DNA of 64,000 nt, from NCBI RefSeq assembly GCF_000419685.1, contig NZ_ATTM01000003.1:248846-312845 (forward strand), written 5' to 3'. Under the pieces are notes generated by a model, which was not told the DNA's origin, ran no database searches, and was given only the letters and a program-made list of their open reading frames with translations. Each line of letters begins with the position of its first letter. Position 1 is the first letter of the stretch. The position numbers and the translations under genes are program-made. Source of the DNA: Flavobacterium antarcticum DSM 19726 (GTDB taxonomy: Bacteria > Bacteroidota > Bacteroidia > Flavobacteriales > Flavobacteriaceae). Shown in pieces: positions 18,144 through 26,188 of the stretch.

Positions 18144-19616
18144 TTAATTTTTAATTAAAGGAAGTGTCACTGTAAAAATCGTTCCTTTTCCAATTTCGCT
18201 TTCAAAAGTAATCGTTCCTTTATAATTTTCTATAATATTTTTAATAATTCCAAGGCCTAAACCCATTCCGCTACTTTTAGTAGTAAACTTAGGTTCAAAA
18301 ATTCGAGGGATATTCTGTCCTTCAATTCCTTTTCCGTTATCAATAACTTGAATTAGAACGGCATGATTGTCTTCTTTAACTCTTACCGTAATTTTCTTTT
18401 CAACTTGTTCTTCTGGAATCGCTTGAATTGCATTTTTAACCAAATTCGTAATAATTCGAATCAATTGCGTTCTATCAATTAGTGTGATAATTTCTTTCTC
18501 TTCTGCTTCGAAAGTGATGAAGTCTTTGTTGAAAATTTCTAAAGCCAATTCAATTACAGAAACTGCATTTAAAGTCTCATTTTGTTGAGCCGGCATCGAA
18601 GCAAAGTTAGAAAACGCCGACGCTACCGAACTCATCGTGTCAATTTGCTGAATTAAAGTATCTGAATAATCTTTCAACTTTTGCTTGACATCAGGATCAT
18701 TTGCATCAAATTTACGTTCAAAACTCTGCACCGTCAATCGCATGGGTGTCAACGGATTTTTAATCTCATGTGCAACTTGTTTCGCCATTTCGCGCCAAGC
18801 TTGTTCTCGTTCACTTTGTGCTAATAATAAGGCGCTTTCTTCCAACTTATCTACCATGCTGTTGTAAGCTTCAATCAGTAAATTGACTTCACTACTACTG
18901 TCGTCGGTTTCAATTTTCTCATTCTTTTGGTTCAAATTTGTCGCCGTAATTCGCAACGAAATAGATTTCAGCGATTTCGTAATATAACTCGATAGAAAAT
19001 ACGCCAAAGCAAATGCGATAAGCAACATAAAACTGTAAACTTGTCCTAGACGGATTAAAAAATTCCTCAACTCTCGCTCGTAAAAACCGTCATCTTGAAT
19101 GTATGGCAAATTCAAAATTCCAAGCGGTTTAAACTTTAAATCCTTGATTTGGCTAAATGAGGCTCGGTATTTTTTTCCGTCGATCGTCTTGACATCCACA
19201 TATCTTTTGTCAATCGACGATTGAATCAATCCTAAAACATAAGTTGGAATTGCAGGAGCTACAGTGTCAATTGAAAAAGAAGCTTTAGATGATTTTAAAA
19301 GCTTTCCCTGTAAACTGTAAATATTAATTTGAAGGCTGTGAATATCTGATAATTCGTGGATTTTATCTTTGAAAATTAAAGGCAAATTCTTCTCTGTCAA
19401 AGGATAAGTTGTGGTTGCAAGCACAAAATTAATATGCTCTTTAATGGCATTTTCCTTTCGTTCCAGACGTTCTTGGTGGTAATCTTTAGCTTCTCTTTTG
19501 AATTGGTAAATGGAAATCGAAGCAATCAAAACAGAAGCAATCAAGGTCAACAGAATCATCGAAAGGAAAATCCTAATTCGCAACGAAATGGTTCTTATTT
19601 TGATTCTTCTTAGCAT
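18144..19616 (-). CDS. membrane sensor histidine kinase, NtrY-like, without adjacent response regulator
   Basis: This 490-aa protein has transmembrane helices near residues 15-35 and 195-215 that bracket an extracytoplasmic sensor region, followed by a HAMP-like segment. The phosphoacceptor box is AHEIKNPLTPMRL (His near 283). The ATPase domain has N box NLVKNAIQA, G1 DNGKGI and G2 GMGLGLGI. The NPLTPMRL form is typical of NtrY-type kinases. No response regulator is nearby. It is 3 nt after the hemJ-like gene in a haem operon, so a link to the envelope or haem state is possible but unproven. Confidence 0.9.
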   Translation of the reverse strand: MLRRIKIRTISLRIRIFLSMILLTLIASVLIASISIYQFKREAKDYHQERLERKENAIKEHINFVLATTTYPLTEKNLPLIFKDKIHELSDIHSLQINIYSLQGKLLKSSKASFSIDTVAPAIPTYVLGLIQSSIDKRYVDVKTIDGKKYRASFSQIKDLKFKPLGILNLPYIQDDGFYERELRNFLIRLGQVYSFMLLIAFALAYFLSSYITKSLKSISLRITATNLNQKNEKIETDDSSSEVNLLIEAYNSMVDKLEESALLLAQSEREQAWREMAKQVAHEIKNPLTPMRLTVQSFERKFDANDPDVKQKLKDYSDTLIQQIDTMSSVASAFSNFASMPAQQNETLNAVSVIELALEIFNKDFITFEAEEKEIITLIDRTQLIRIITNLVKNAIQAIPEEQVEKKITVRVKEDNHAVLIQVIDNGKGIEGQNIPRIFEPKFTTKSSGMGLGLGIIKNIIENYKGTITFESEIGKGTIFTVTLPLIKN

Positions 19617-19619
19617 AAT

Positions 19620-20174
19620 TTACGACTGATTCCGCTCCCGAATTTTCTTGTAGAATTTAAATCCTAACATAATGATAATCGAAAACAGGAAGATTCCGAT
19701 AACTCCATAAATCCAATTTACGGCATTTTTTAGGATAACCAAAAAGACAACGGCAAATAAAATAATTGTAGCACCTTCATTGAAAAGTCGCATCCAAGTA
19801 TTTGAGTATTTTACGACATCTTTTTGCAATTCACTAAAGATGATTTGGCATTTCCAATGGTACAAATAGAGTGCAAAAACGAAGCCAAGTTTAACATGCA
19901 TCCAAGGCTGATGCAACCAAGCTTTTCCGTAATCCGTAAAAAACAACATCCAAAAGGCAAAAATGCTCGCCAAAACCGCCGATGGCCATGTAATTATATA
20001 CCACAAGCGATAGGTCATAATTTTATACTGCTTCTGCAAAATTTCCTTTTCAGGCGATTCTTTTTTAGCAGCTTCAATTTGGTAAACAAATAACCGAACA
20101 ATATAAAATAAACCTGAAAACCAAGTAATTACAAAAATTAAATGCAAAGATTTGATGTAATTATAATATTCCAT
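19620..20174 (-). CDS. hemJ: HemJ-like protoporphyrinogen oxidase (CopD-family membrane protein)
   Basis: This 184-aa integral membrane protein has four or five helices. The N-terminus YIKSLHLIFVITWFSGLFYIVRLF carries the conserved His and Arg of the HemJ/UPF0093 family, which oxidises protoporphyrinogen IX to protoporphyrin IX. It lies 1 nt after the MATE gene and in the same transcript as hemH, whose substrate is protoporphyrin IX. That context favours HemJ over a copper-related CopD role. No hemY or hemG is in the window. Confidence 0.75.
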   Translation of the reverse strand: MEYYNYIKSLHLIFVITWFSGLFYIVRLFVYQIEAAKKESPEKEILQKQYKIMTYRLWYIITWPSAVLASIFAFWMLFFTDYGKAWLHQPWMHVKLGFVFALYLYHWKCQIIFSELQKDVVKYSNTWMRLFNEGATIILFAVVFLVILKNAVNWIYGVIGIFLFSIIIMLGFKFYKKIRERNQS

Positions 20175-20175
20175 T

Positions 20176-21516
20176 TTAGCTCGTGGTTAGGTGCGTTTTC
20201 ATTTCTCGATTCAGAAAATAATAAGTAATTATGGTGGACAATACATCTGAAATCGGGAATGCAATCCAAGCACCAAAAATACCAAAAAAATTGGGCAATA
20301 TTAAAACTAATGGAATTAAGAAAAATCCTTGTTTACTTAACGTCAAAAACAATGCTTTTTTCGCTTTTCCAGCCGCTTGAAAATAAGCGGCACCAATTAA
20401 CTGAATAGCTATAATAGGTGAAGCTGCAAAAACCCATCGCAAAGCATTTGGTGTTTCGGCTAAAACTGTTTCGTCTGTAGTAAAAACAGCCACAATTTGT
20501 CTCGTAAATATTAGAATCACCACATAAATTATGGTGGCTAAAATCGCTGCATATTTTATGGAAATAAATATAGTTTCCTTGACTCGTTTATGGTTATTTG
20601 CTCCGTAATTATATCCTGCAATAGGCAGAAAACCCTGTGTAATTCCCAAAACAGGAAACAAGGCAAACATCAACATCCGACTTATAATTCCGTAAATCAC
20701 TACGGATTGTTCGCCTCCGTAAGTGTACAAAGTGTGATTTAAAATAATCGCTAAAATACTTACTACACCTTGTCTCGAGAACGTAACAAAACTCAAGGAA
20801 GTGATTTCTTTTACGATTGGAAAATTGAACTTCATGTCGTGCAACTTCAGTCGGAGTTCACTTCGGTAAATAAAAAACCAAACGATGAAAACGAAACAGG
20901 TAAAATAAGATATGGCTGTTGCCAAAGCAGCTCCAAACATTCCCATGTCCAAATATTTTATAAACAAAATGTCCAGTAAAATATTGGCGAAAGCCGGAAT
21001 AATCATCGCATACATGGCAAACTTTGCCTTTCCTTCAGCCCGAATGACGGCATTTCCCATCATCGAAAGTGCGAGGAATGGAACTGAAACAATGATTGGA
21101 AAAAAGAATTCTTTTGCCGGTTGCACAATTGCACCTTGTGCTCCAAAAAGTAATAACATTTCGTCGCTGAAGAAAATTCCTAACAACACGAAAACGGTGG
21201 CCAACACAAACGTCATCAAAATTTGATTGGCAAATGTGTTGACCGCCTTTTCTTTATTTCCCGAACCTAAAGCACGTGATAAAACAGAACTTCCTCCAAT
21301 TCCGACAGCCATTCCTAAAGAAGAGATGAAAAACGTCATCGGAAGGACAACTGTTACTGCAGCAATTGCCAATGAACCAATCCATTGACCGACGAAAATA
21401 GTATCTACAAGAATATTAACCGACATAAACAAGATTCCGACAGATGCCGGAACTGCTTGTTTTATCAGTAAAGATTTAATGCTTTTATTTCCTAATTCTT
21501 CGGAGGTTACCGCCAT
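20176..21516 (-). CDS. MATE family efflux transporter
   Basis: This 446-aa protein has about twelve transmembrane helices in two related halves, as in NorM/DinF-type Na+ or H+ coupled multidrug exporters. It begins with a short cytoplasmic N-terminus and PASVGILFMSVNILVDTIFVG. The substrate is unknown. Placement between hemH and hemJ (15 nt and 1 nt away) makes export of a porphyrin or haem-related compound conceivable, but this is inference only. Confidence 0.9.
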   Translation of the reverse strand: MAVTSEELGNKSIKSLLIKQAVPASVGILFMSVNILVDTIFVGQWIGSLAIAAVTVVLPMTFFISSLGMAVGIGGSSVLSRALGSGNKEKAVNTFANQILMTFVLATVFVLLGIFFSDEMLLLFGAQGAIVQPAKEFFFPIIVSVPFLALSMMGNAVIRAEGKAKFAMYAMIIPAFANILLDILFIKYLDMGMFGAALATAISYFTCFVFIVWFFIYRSELRLKLHDMKFNFPIVKEITSLSFVTFSRQGVVSILAIILNHTLYTYGGEQSVVIYGIISRMLMFALFPVLGITQGFLPIAGYNYGANNHKRVKETIFISIKYAAILATIIYVVILIFTRQIVAVFTTDETVLAETPNALRWVFAASPIIAIQLIGAAYFQAAGKAKKALFLTLSKQGFFLIPLVLILPNFFGIFGAWIAFPISDVLSTIITYYFLNREMKTHLTTS

Positions 21517-21531
21517 AAATTAATTTAGTTC

Positions 21532-22548
21532 CTAGTTTTTTTGGAAATCTGAAATCCAATTTGTTACCGTTTCAACCCACGCATCATCGTCATTTAAACA
21601 TGGAATGGCTAAAAATTCTTCACCTCCGTTTTTCTCAAAATCTTCCTTCGCTCTCATAGCGATTTCTTCTAAAGTTTCCAAGCAATCCGTTACAAAAGCA
21701 GGCGTTACCACCGCGATTTTCTTAATACCTCGACTTGGCATAGCGTCAATTTCTGTATCGGTATAAGGTCGAAGCCATTTGTCTCCAGCTAAACGTGATT
21801 GGAACGTTTGCGTGTATTTATCTTTTGGAAGTTGCAATTGTTCCGCAACTAATCGTGTCGTTTCATAACATTGGTGACGGTAGCAAAATTCATGAGCCGG
21901 TGAAGGCGTATTGCAGCAGGAACCGTCAATTTTACAATGCGATTTCGTTACGTCAGTTTTACGAATATGTCTTTCTGGAATTCCGTGGTACGAGAAAACC
22001 AGTTGGTCGTAATCATAACCTTCAAGATTCGTTCTGATCTTATCAGCTAAATTCTTAATGTAATCCGGCTTATTGTAAAAAGCGGGAACATTTGTGAACT
22101 TCATATTTGGATATTCTTTTTTGCGAATTTCTTCGGCTAAAACCAAAATTGTCAACGTAGATGCCATCGCATATTGTGGATACAATGGAAAAAGCATCAC
22201 ATCTGTAACACCTTGATCGTGCAATTCTTTCAATCCTTTTGCAATTGACATTTCTCCGTAACGCATGCACAAAGCCACAGGAATGTTAACTTTGGCTTGT
22301 ACTTTTTTATGCATTCTTTCGGAAAGCACAATAAGTGGTGAACCTTCATCCCACCAAATTTCCTTGTAGGCATGAGCTGATTTCTTTGGTCGAACTTGTA
22401 AAATAATTCCACGAACCAGCAAAGCTCTTAATAAAAATGGAACGTCAATAACGTATTTATCCATTAAAAATTCATCTAAATAGGGCTTTACATCTTTCGG
22501 TTCTGGACTTTTTGGCGAACCAAGATTTACTAATAATACTCCTTTCAT
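21532..22548 (-). CDS. hemH: ferrochelatase with Cys-rich internal insertion
   Basis: This 338-aa enzyme inserts Fe2+ into protoporphyrin IX. Catalytic His188 sits in FSYHGIPERH, and the second conserved acidic segment is DCLETLEEI near 285-293. Between His188 and the conserved YETTRLVAEQL there is an insertion of roughly 20 residues relative to the E. coli protein. It carries Cys205, Cys211, Cys212, Cys222 and Cys227, which could hold an iron-sulphur cluster, as described for some other bacterial ferrochelatases. It is the first gene of the minus-strand operon; a TATATTTG box lies 19 nt upstream. Confidence 0.95.
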   Translation of the reverse strand: MKGVLLVNLGSPKSPEPKDVKPYLDEFLMDKYVIDVPFLLRALLVRGIILQVRPKKSAHAYKEIWWDEGSPLIVLSERMHKKVQAKVNIPVALCMRYGEMSIAKGLKELHDQGVTDVMLFPLYPQYAMASTLTILVLAEEIRKKEYPNMKFTNVPAFYNKPDYIKNLADKIRTNLEGYDYDQLVFSYHGIPERHIRKTDVTKSHCKIDGSCCNTPSPAHEFCYRHQCYETTRLVAEQLQLPKDKYTQTFQSRLAGDKWLRPYTDTEIDAMPSRGIKKIAVVTPAFVTDCLETLEEIAMRAKEDFEKNGGEEFLAIPCLNDDDAWVETVTNWISDFQKN

Positions 22549-22567
22549 ATCGGTATTTGGTTTTTAA

Positions 22568-22575
22568 CAAATATA
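22568..22575 (-). promoter_or_regulatory. candidate -7 element for hemH operon
   Basis: TATATTTG on the minus strand matches TAnnTTTG exactly, 19 nt upstream of the hemH ATG. No TTG lies at the expected distance. Confidence 0.45.
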
Positions 22576-22736
22576 ACGAAGTCAATTTTCGTTATGTTTT
22601 GGATTAACTATATTTTGTTTATTGTTTAATTATGCTTTTGTGCTTTGTGTGAAAGTTTTTGCCACAAATTTCACGAATATAATTTTTTGAAATTAAAACA
22701 TAATGTTTCATATTATTAAAAATCCGTAAATTTTTT

Positions 22737-22804
22737 GACACGAATTTCACAGATTATCACGAATTTAATTTCTCATATTTGTGAAGATTAGTGCAATTCG
22801 TGGC
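22737..22804. repeat. long imperfect inverted repeat in hemH/AraC gap
   Basis: The two 27-nt arms (22737-22763 and 22778-22804) share CACGAATT-n-CAC and TCAC-n-AA at the same spacing with scattered mismatches. A further partial arm (CACAAATTTCACGAAT) is at 22662-22677. It lacks a T-run, so a simple terminator is unlikely. It resembles remnants of a small palindromic dispersed repeat. The rest of the 22549-22836 gap is AT-rich without recognisable features. Confidence 0.5.
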
Positions 22805-22836
22805 TAATCTTAATTCTATTTACGATAATTATCACA

Positions 22837-23709
22837 TTATGTATTTACATTCATTGACATCAAATATTTTTTTGGTGTCGTGGCGTATTTCTTTTTGAAA
22901 GCGGCGATGAAATGACTTCCGGTACTGTAGCCAATTTTCAAGCCAACTTCATTTACATTATATGAACCTGAATCAAGTAATTTTCGGGCATAATCCATTT
23001 TGTAATCAAATAGAAAACCGTAAACGGTATCGCCATAAATTTGCTTGAAACCCATTTTAAGTTTCTTTAAATTCAAACCCACTTGATCTGCTAATTCTTG
23101 TAATCCAGGCGGTTCAGAAATATTGCTTAAAATGATTTCTTTCGCTTGACGAATTTTCATTACGTTTTCTTCGTCAATTAAAAATGGACATTGTTCTGCA
23201 TTTGGGTCTTCGGTTCTGTTGAAATAAAGACTTAATAACTCGTATCCTTTTCCACGATAATACAAGTTTTTAATCGACGGATTTAAGTTGAAATGAAATA
23301 TTTGACTCAACACAATTGACATCGACGGACTGATCTTTCCATCGTTATAATATTTCTTATCTTGATTTTCATCGCTCAAAAACGGAATGTAATCCGCTTC
23401 TGATGAAAACAAAGCATGAAACTTTTTAATGGAAATAATGACAGATATCACCCAAGTATTTGGACCAATTTCTAAATTTAGAGGGAGTTCTTTTTGAGGA
23501 TTATACAACAATAAGGAATGTTCTTCTCTCAATTCTAACGCATAAGTTCCTTGATTGAACACAAATTTTGCTTTTCCTTTGATGCCAAAGTGAAACTGTA
23601 TTAACCCTTGATTAACAGGCCTTTTGACCATCATATTTTCATTTTCATCATTTTGAAAACGAATTAAAATAAAATCTTCTTCAATTATTATTACTTCTTG
23701 AGAACCCAT
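22837..23709 (-). CDS. AraC-family transcriptional regulator divergent from hemA
   Basis: This protein of about 290 aa has an N-terminal cupin-like sensing region and a C-terminal double helix-turn-helix: LQELADQVGLNLKKLKMGFK, then NEVGLKIGYSTGSHFIAAFKKKYATTPKKY. I place the start at the ATG 23707-23709; an in-frame GTG at 23748 would add 13 residues and cannot be excluded. It is transcribed away from hemA, an arrangement that suggests control of the haem genes. The effector is unknown. A TAAATTTG box lies at 23803-23810. Confidence 0.85.
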   Translation of the reverse strand: MGSQEVIIIEEDFILIRFQNDENENMMVKRPVNQGLIQFHFGIKGKAKFVFNQGTYALELREEHSLLLYNPQKELPLNLEIGPNTWVISVIISIKKFHALFSSEADYIPFLSDENQDKKYYNDGKISPSMSIVLSQIFHFNLNPSIKNLYYRGKGYELLSLYFNRTEDPNAEQCPFLIDEENVMKIRQAKEIILSNISEPPGLQELADQVGLNLKKLKMGFKQIYGDTVYGFLFDYKMDYARKLLDSGSYNVNEVGLKIGYSTGSHFIAAFKKKYATTPKKYLMSMNVNT

Positions 23710-23903
23710 AGCGATGTTTTTTCGTAAATGTTCTTGAAGGCAAGTCACAATTCTATTTAGAATTATTCTACATAAGACATTTGTAAAGACTTGAATTCAT
23801 TGCAAATTTAATAGAAATAACGGTGAAAAGCCTAATTTGGTTTAAAAATCTTAAAGCGACACAAATAGTCCCTCTAGCGTTACTTTTATCATAAGCATAG
23901 TAA

Positions 23904-23911
23904 TAATTTTG
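23904..23911 (+). promoter_or_regulatory. candidate -7 element for the hemA operon
   Basis: TAATTTTG matches TAnnTTTG exactly, 17 nt before the hemA ATG, in the region shared with the divergent AraC-type gene. Confidence 0.45.
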
Positions 23912-23928
23912 TCAAACATTTTGGAAGA

Positions 23929-25191
23929 ATGTCAATTATGGAAAACAACAATACTTCGAAACCTCAATATTTTTACGCTGTTGGCTTGAGCTATAAAAAA
24001 GCAGATGCAGTTGTTAGAGGAAAATTTAGTTTGGACGCTAACGCAAAAAACAATTTATTGATTCAAGCAAAACAGGAAGGCATTCAAAGCATGACTGTAA
24101 CGTCAACTTGTAACCGTACAGAAATTTACGGTTTTGCTGAACATCCTTTTCAGTTAATCAAATTGATTTGTGAAAACAGTAACGGAAGTGTTGAAGAATT
24201 TCAGAAAGTTGGTTTCGTCTATAAAAACCAAGAAGCCGTAAATCACATGTTTCGTGTAGGAACGGGTTTAGACAGCCAAATATTAGGTGACTTTGAAATT
24301 ATCAGTCAGTTAAGAAACAGCTTTACAGAATCGAAAGCACACGGATTAATCAATACTTATTTAGACCGTTTGATTAATATGGTGATTCAAACCAGTAAAA
24401 AAATCAAAAACGAAACTGAAATTAGTAGTGGTGCAACTTCTGTATCATTTTCTGCTGTTCGTTACATTATGAATAATGTGCAGAATATTTCAGAGAAAAA
24501 TATTTTACTTTTCGGGACAGGAAAAATTGGTAGAAATACATGCGAAAATTTAGTAAAACATACTAAAAACGAGCATATCACTTTAATCAACCGTACGAAA
24601 GACAAAGCAGAAAAGTTAGCAAGTAAATTAAATTTAATTGTAAAAGACTATTCTGAATTACACGTTGAACTTCAGAAAGCAGATGTTGTAGTTGTTGCGA
24701 CTGGTGCTCAAAATCCAACAATTGACAAAGCTATTTTAAATCTAAAAAAACCAATCTTGATTTTAGATTTATCGATTCCTAAAAACGTGCATGAAAATGT
24801 AACCGAATTGGAAGGTGTCACTTTAATCCACATGGATCATCTTGCTTTGATGACAGATGAAACATTGGAAAAAAGAAAAAACCAAATTCCTGCAGCAGAA
24901 AAAATTATCGAAATTTACAAGGAAGAGTTTATGACTTGGACGAAAGCTAGAAAATTTGCTCCAACGATTCATGCTTTGAAAGAAAAACTGAATGCGATTA
25001 AGTGTTCTGAAATGGCAAATCAAAGTAAAAAAATTGCAGATTTCAACGAAGAACAAGCAGAAATTATCAGCAATAGAATTATCCAGAAAATCACGACACA
25101 CTTTGCCAATCACCTGAAACATGATGATACCATGGTAGACGAAAGCATCGGTTGGATTGAAAAAGTGTTTCAAATAGAAGCAGCAAGATAA
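23929..25191 (+). CDS. hemA: glutamyl-tRNA reductase
   Basis: This 420-aa NADPH-dependent enzyme makes glutamate-1-semialdehyde from glutamyl-tRNA, the first step of C5-type haem synthesis. Catalytic Cys61 lies in TSTCNRTEIYG. The conserved HMFRVGTGLDSQILGDFEI segment is at about 104-122. A Rossmann domain (LLFGTGKIGRNTCENL) and a C-terminal dimerisation helix follow. A second ATG at codon 4 is an alternative start. It heads a run of hem genes on the plus strand. Confidence 0.97.
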   Translation: MSIMENNNTSKPQYFYAVGLSYKKADAVVRGKFSLDANAKNNLLIQAKQEGIQSMTVTSTCNRTEIYGFAEHPFQLIKLICENSNGSVEEFQKVGFVYKNQEAVNHMFRVGTGLDSQILGDFEIISQLRNSFTESKAHGLINTYLDRLINMVIQTSKKIKNETEISSGATSVSFSAVRYIMNNVQNISEKNILLFGTGKIGRNTCENLVKHTKNEHITLINRTKDKAEKLASKLNLIVKDYSELHVELQKADVVVVATGAQNPTIDKAILNLKKPILILDLSIPKNVHENVTELEGVTLIHMDHLALMTDETLEKRKNQIPAAEKIIEIYKEEFMTWTKARKFAPTIHALKEKLNAIKCSEMANQSKKIADFNEEQAEIISNRIIQKITTHFANHLKHDDTMVDESIGWIEKVFQIEAAR

Positions 25192-25248
25192 TTTTAATAT
25201 TAAATTCAAATTTCAAACTTCTGAAAATTGATATAAAAATACGTATTT

Positions 25249-26178
25249 GTGGTAGAGAAAGTAATTAGAATTGGGACTCGCGATAGCGAATTAGCATTAT
25301 GGCAAGCCCACACAGTTCAAAAGAAAATAAATGATTTAGGGTATAAAACAGAAATAATCGCAGTGAAATCTCAAGGTGATATCATGTTAGACAAACCGCT
25401 TTATGAACTTGGAATTACCGGAATTTTCACAAAAACATTAGATATTGCAATGCTGAATGGCACAATCGATATCGCTGTGCATTCTATGAAAGATGTTCCA
25501 ACAGCTTTACCAAAAGGAATTGTTCAAGCAGCTGTTTTACCGCGTGCCAACTCAATCGACTTATTGATTCACAAAGGAAATTTAGACTTTCTAAACAGCG
25601 ATGGAATTATTGCAACGGGAAGTTTGCGTCGTCAAGCTCAATGGTTCAGTAAATATCCATCTCATACCGTTGTAGATTTACGTGGAAATGTAAATACACG
25701 AATGCAAAAATTGAAAGATAATCCTTGGAACGGCGCTATTTTTGCCGCAGCAGGATTGGAACGAATCAATTTAAAACCAGAGAATTACTTAAATTTAGAT
25801 TGGATGATTCCAGCACCAGCTCAAGGTGCAATGGTGGTTGTTGCCATGGAACATGATTCGTTCTGCCGAGAAGTTATTGGTAAATTAAATGACGAAGCAA
25901 CCGATATTTGTACAAAAGTAGAACGTGACTTTCTTCGCACTTTAGAAGGAGGCTGTACGGCACCAATTGGCGCTTTTGCAACTATTAAGGAAGACATCAT
26001 TGAATTAGAAGGAATTTTGCTTTCTATTGATGGGCAGACGAAAATCGAAGTTAAAAAACAAACTACAATCACAAATCATAAAAATTTTGGCGTTCTTTGT
26101 GCTACCGAAGTTTTAGAAAATGGAGGAACTGAACTAATGAAATCTATAAAAATTTCATTAGGTACTCTGAACAAATAA
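25249..26178 (+). CDS. hemC: hydroxymethylbilane synthase (porphobilinogen deaminase)
   Basis: This 309-aa enzyme polymerises four porphobilinogens into hydroxymethylbilane. The N-terminus IRIGTRDSELALWQA, the segment VHSMKDVPT and the cofactor-binding Cys236 (LEGGCTAPIGAF), which carries dipyrromethane, are all present. The start is GTG at 25249; no ATG fits the conserved N-terminus. It lies 57 nt after hemA and 10 nt ahead of trkH. Confidence 0.97.
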   Translation: MVEKVIRIGTRDSELALWQAHTVQKKINDLGYKTEIIAVKSQGDIMLDKPLYELGITGIFTKTLDIAMLNGTIDIAVHSMKDVPTALPKGIVQAAVLPRANSIDLLIHKGNLDFLNSDGIIATGSLRRQAQWFSKYPSHTVVDLRGNVNTRMQKLKDNPWNGAIFAAAGLERINLKPENYLNLDWMIPAPAQGAMVVVAMEHDSFCREVIGKLNDEATDICTKVERDFLRTLEGGCTAPIGAFATIKEDIIELEGILLSIDGQTKIEVKKQTTITNHKNFGVLCATEVLENGGTELMKSIKISLGTLNK

Positions 26179-26188
26179 AATCGTTTAC

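Noticed and set aside
22737..22804. Rho-independent terminator of the AraC-type gene
   Set aside because: The inverted repeat is imperfect, long and lacks a T-run on either side; it fits a decayed repeat better.
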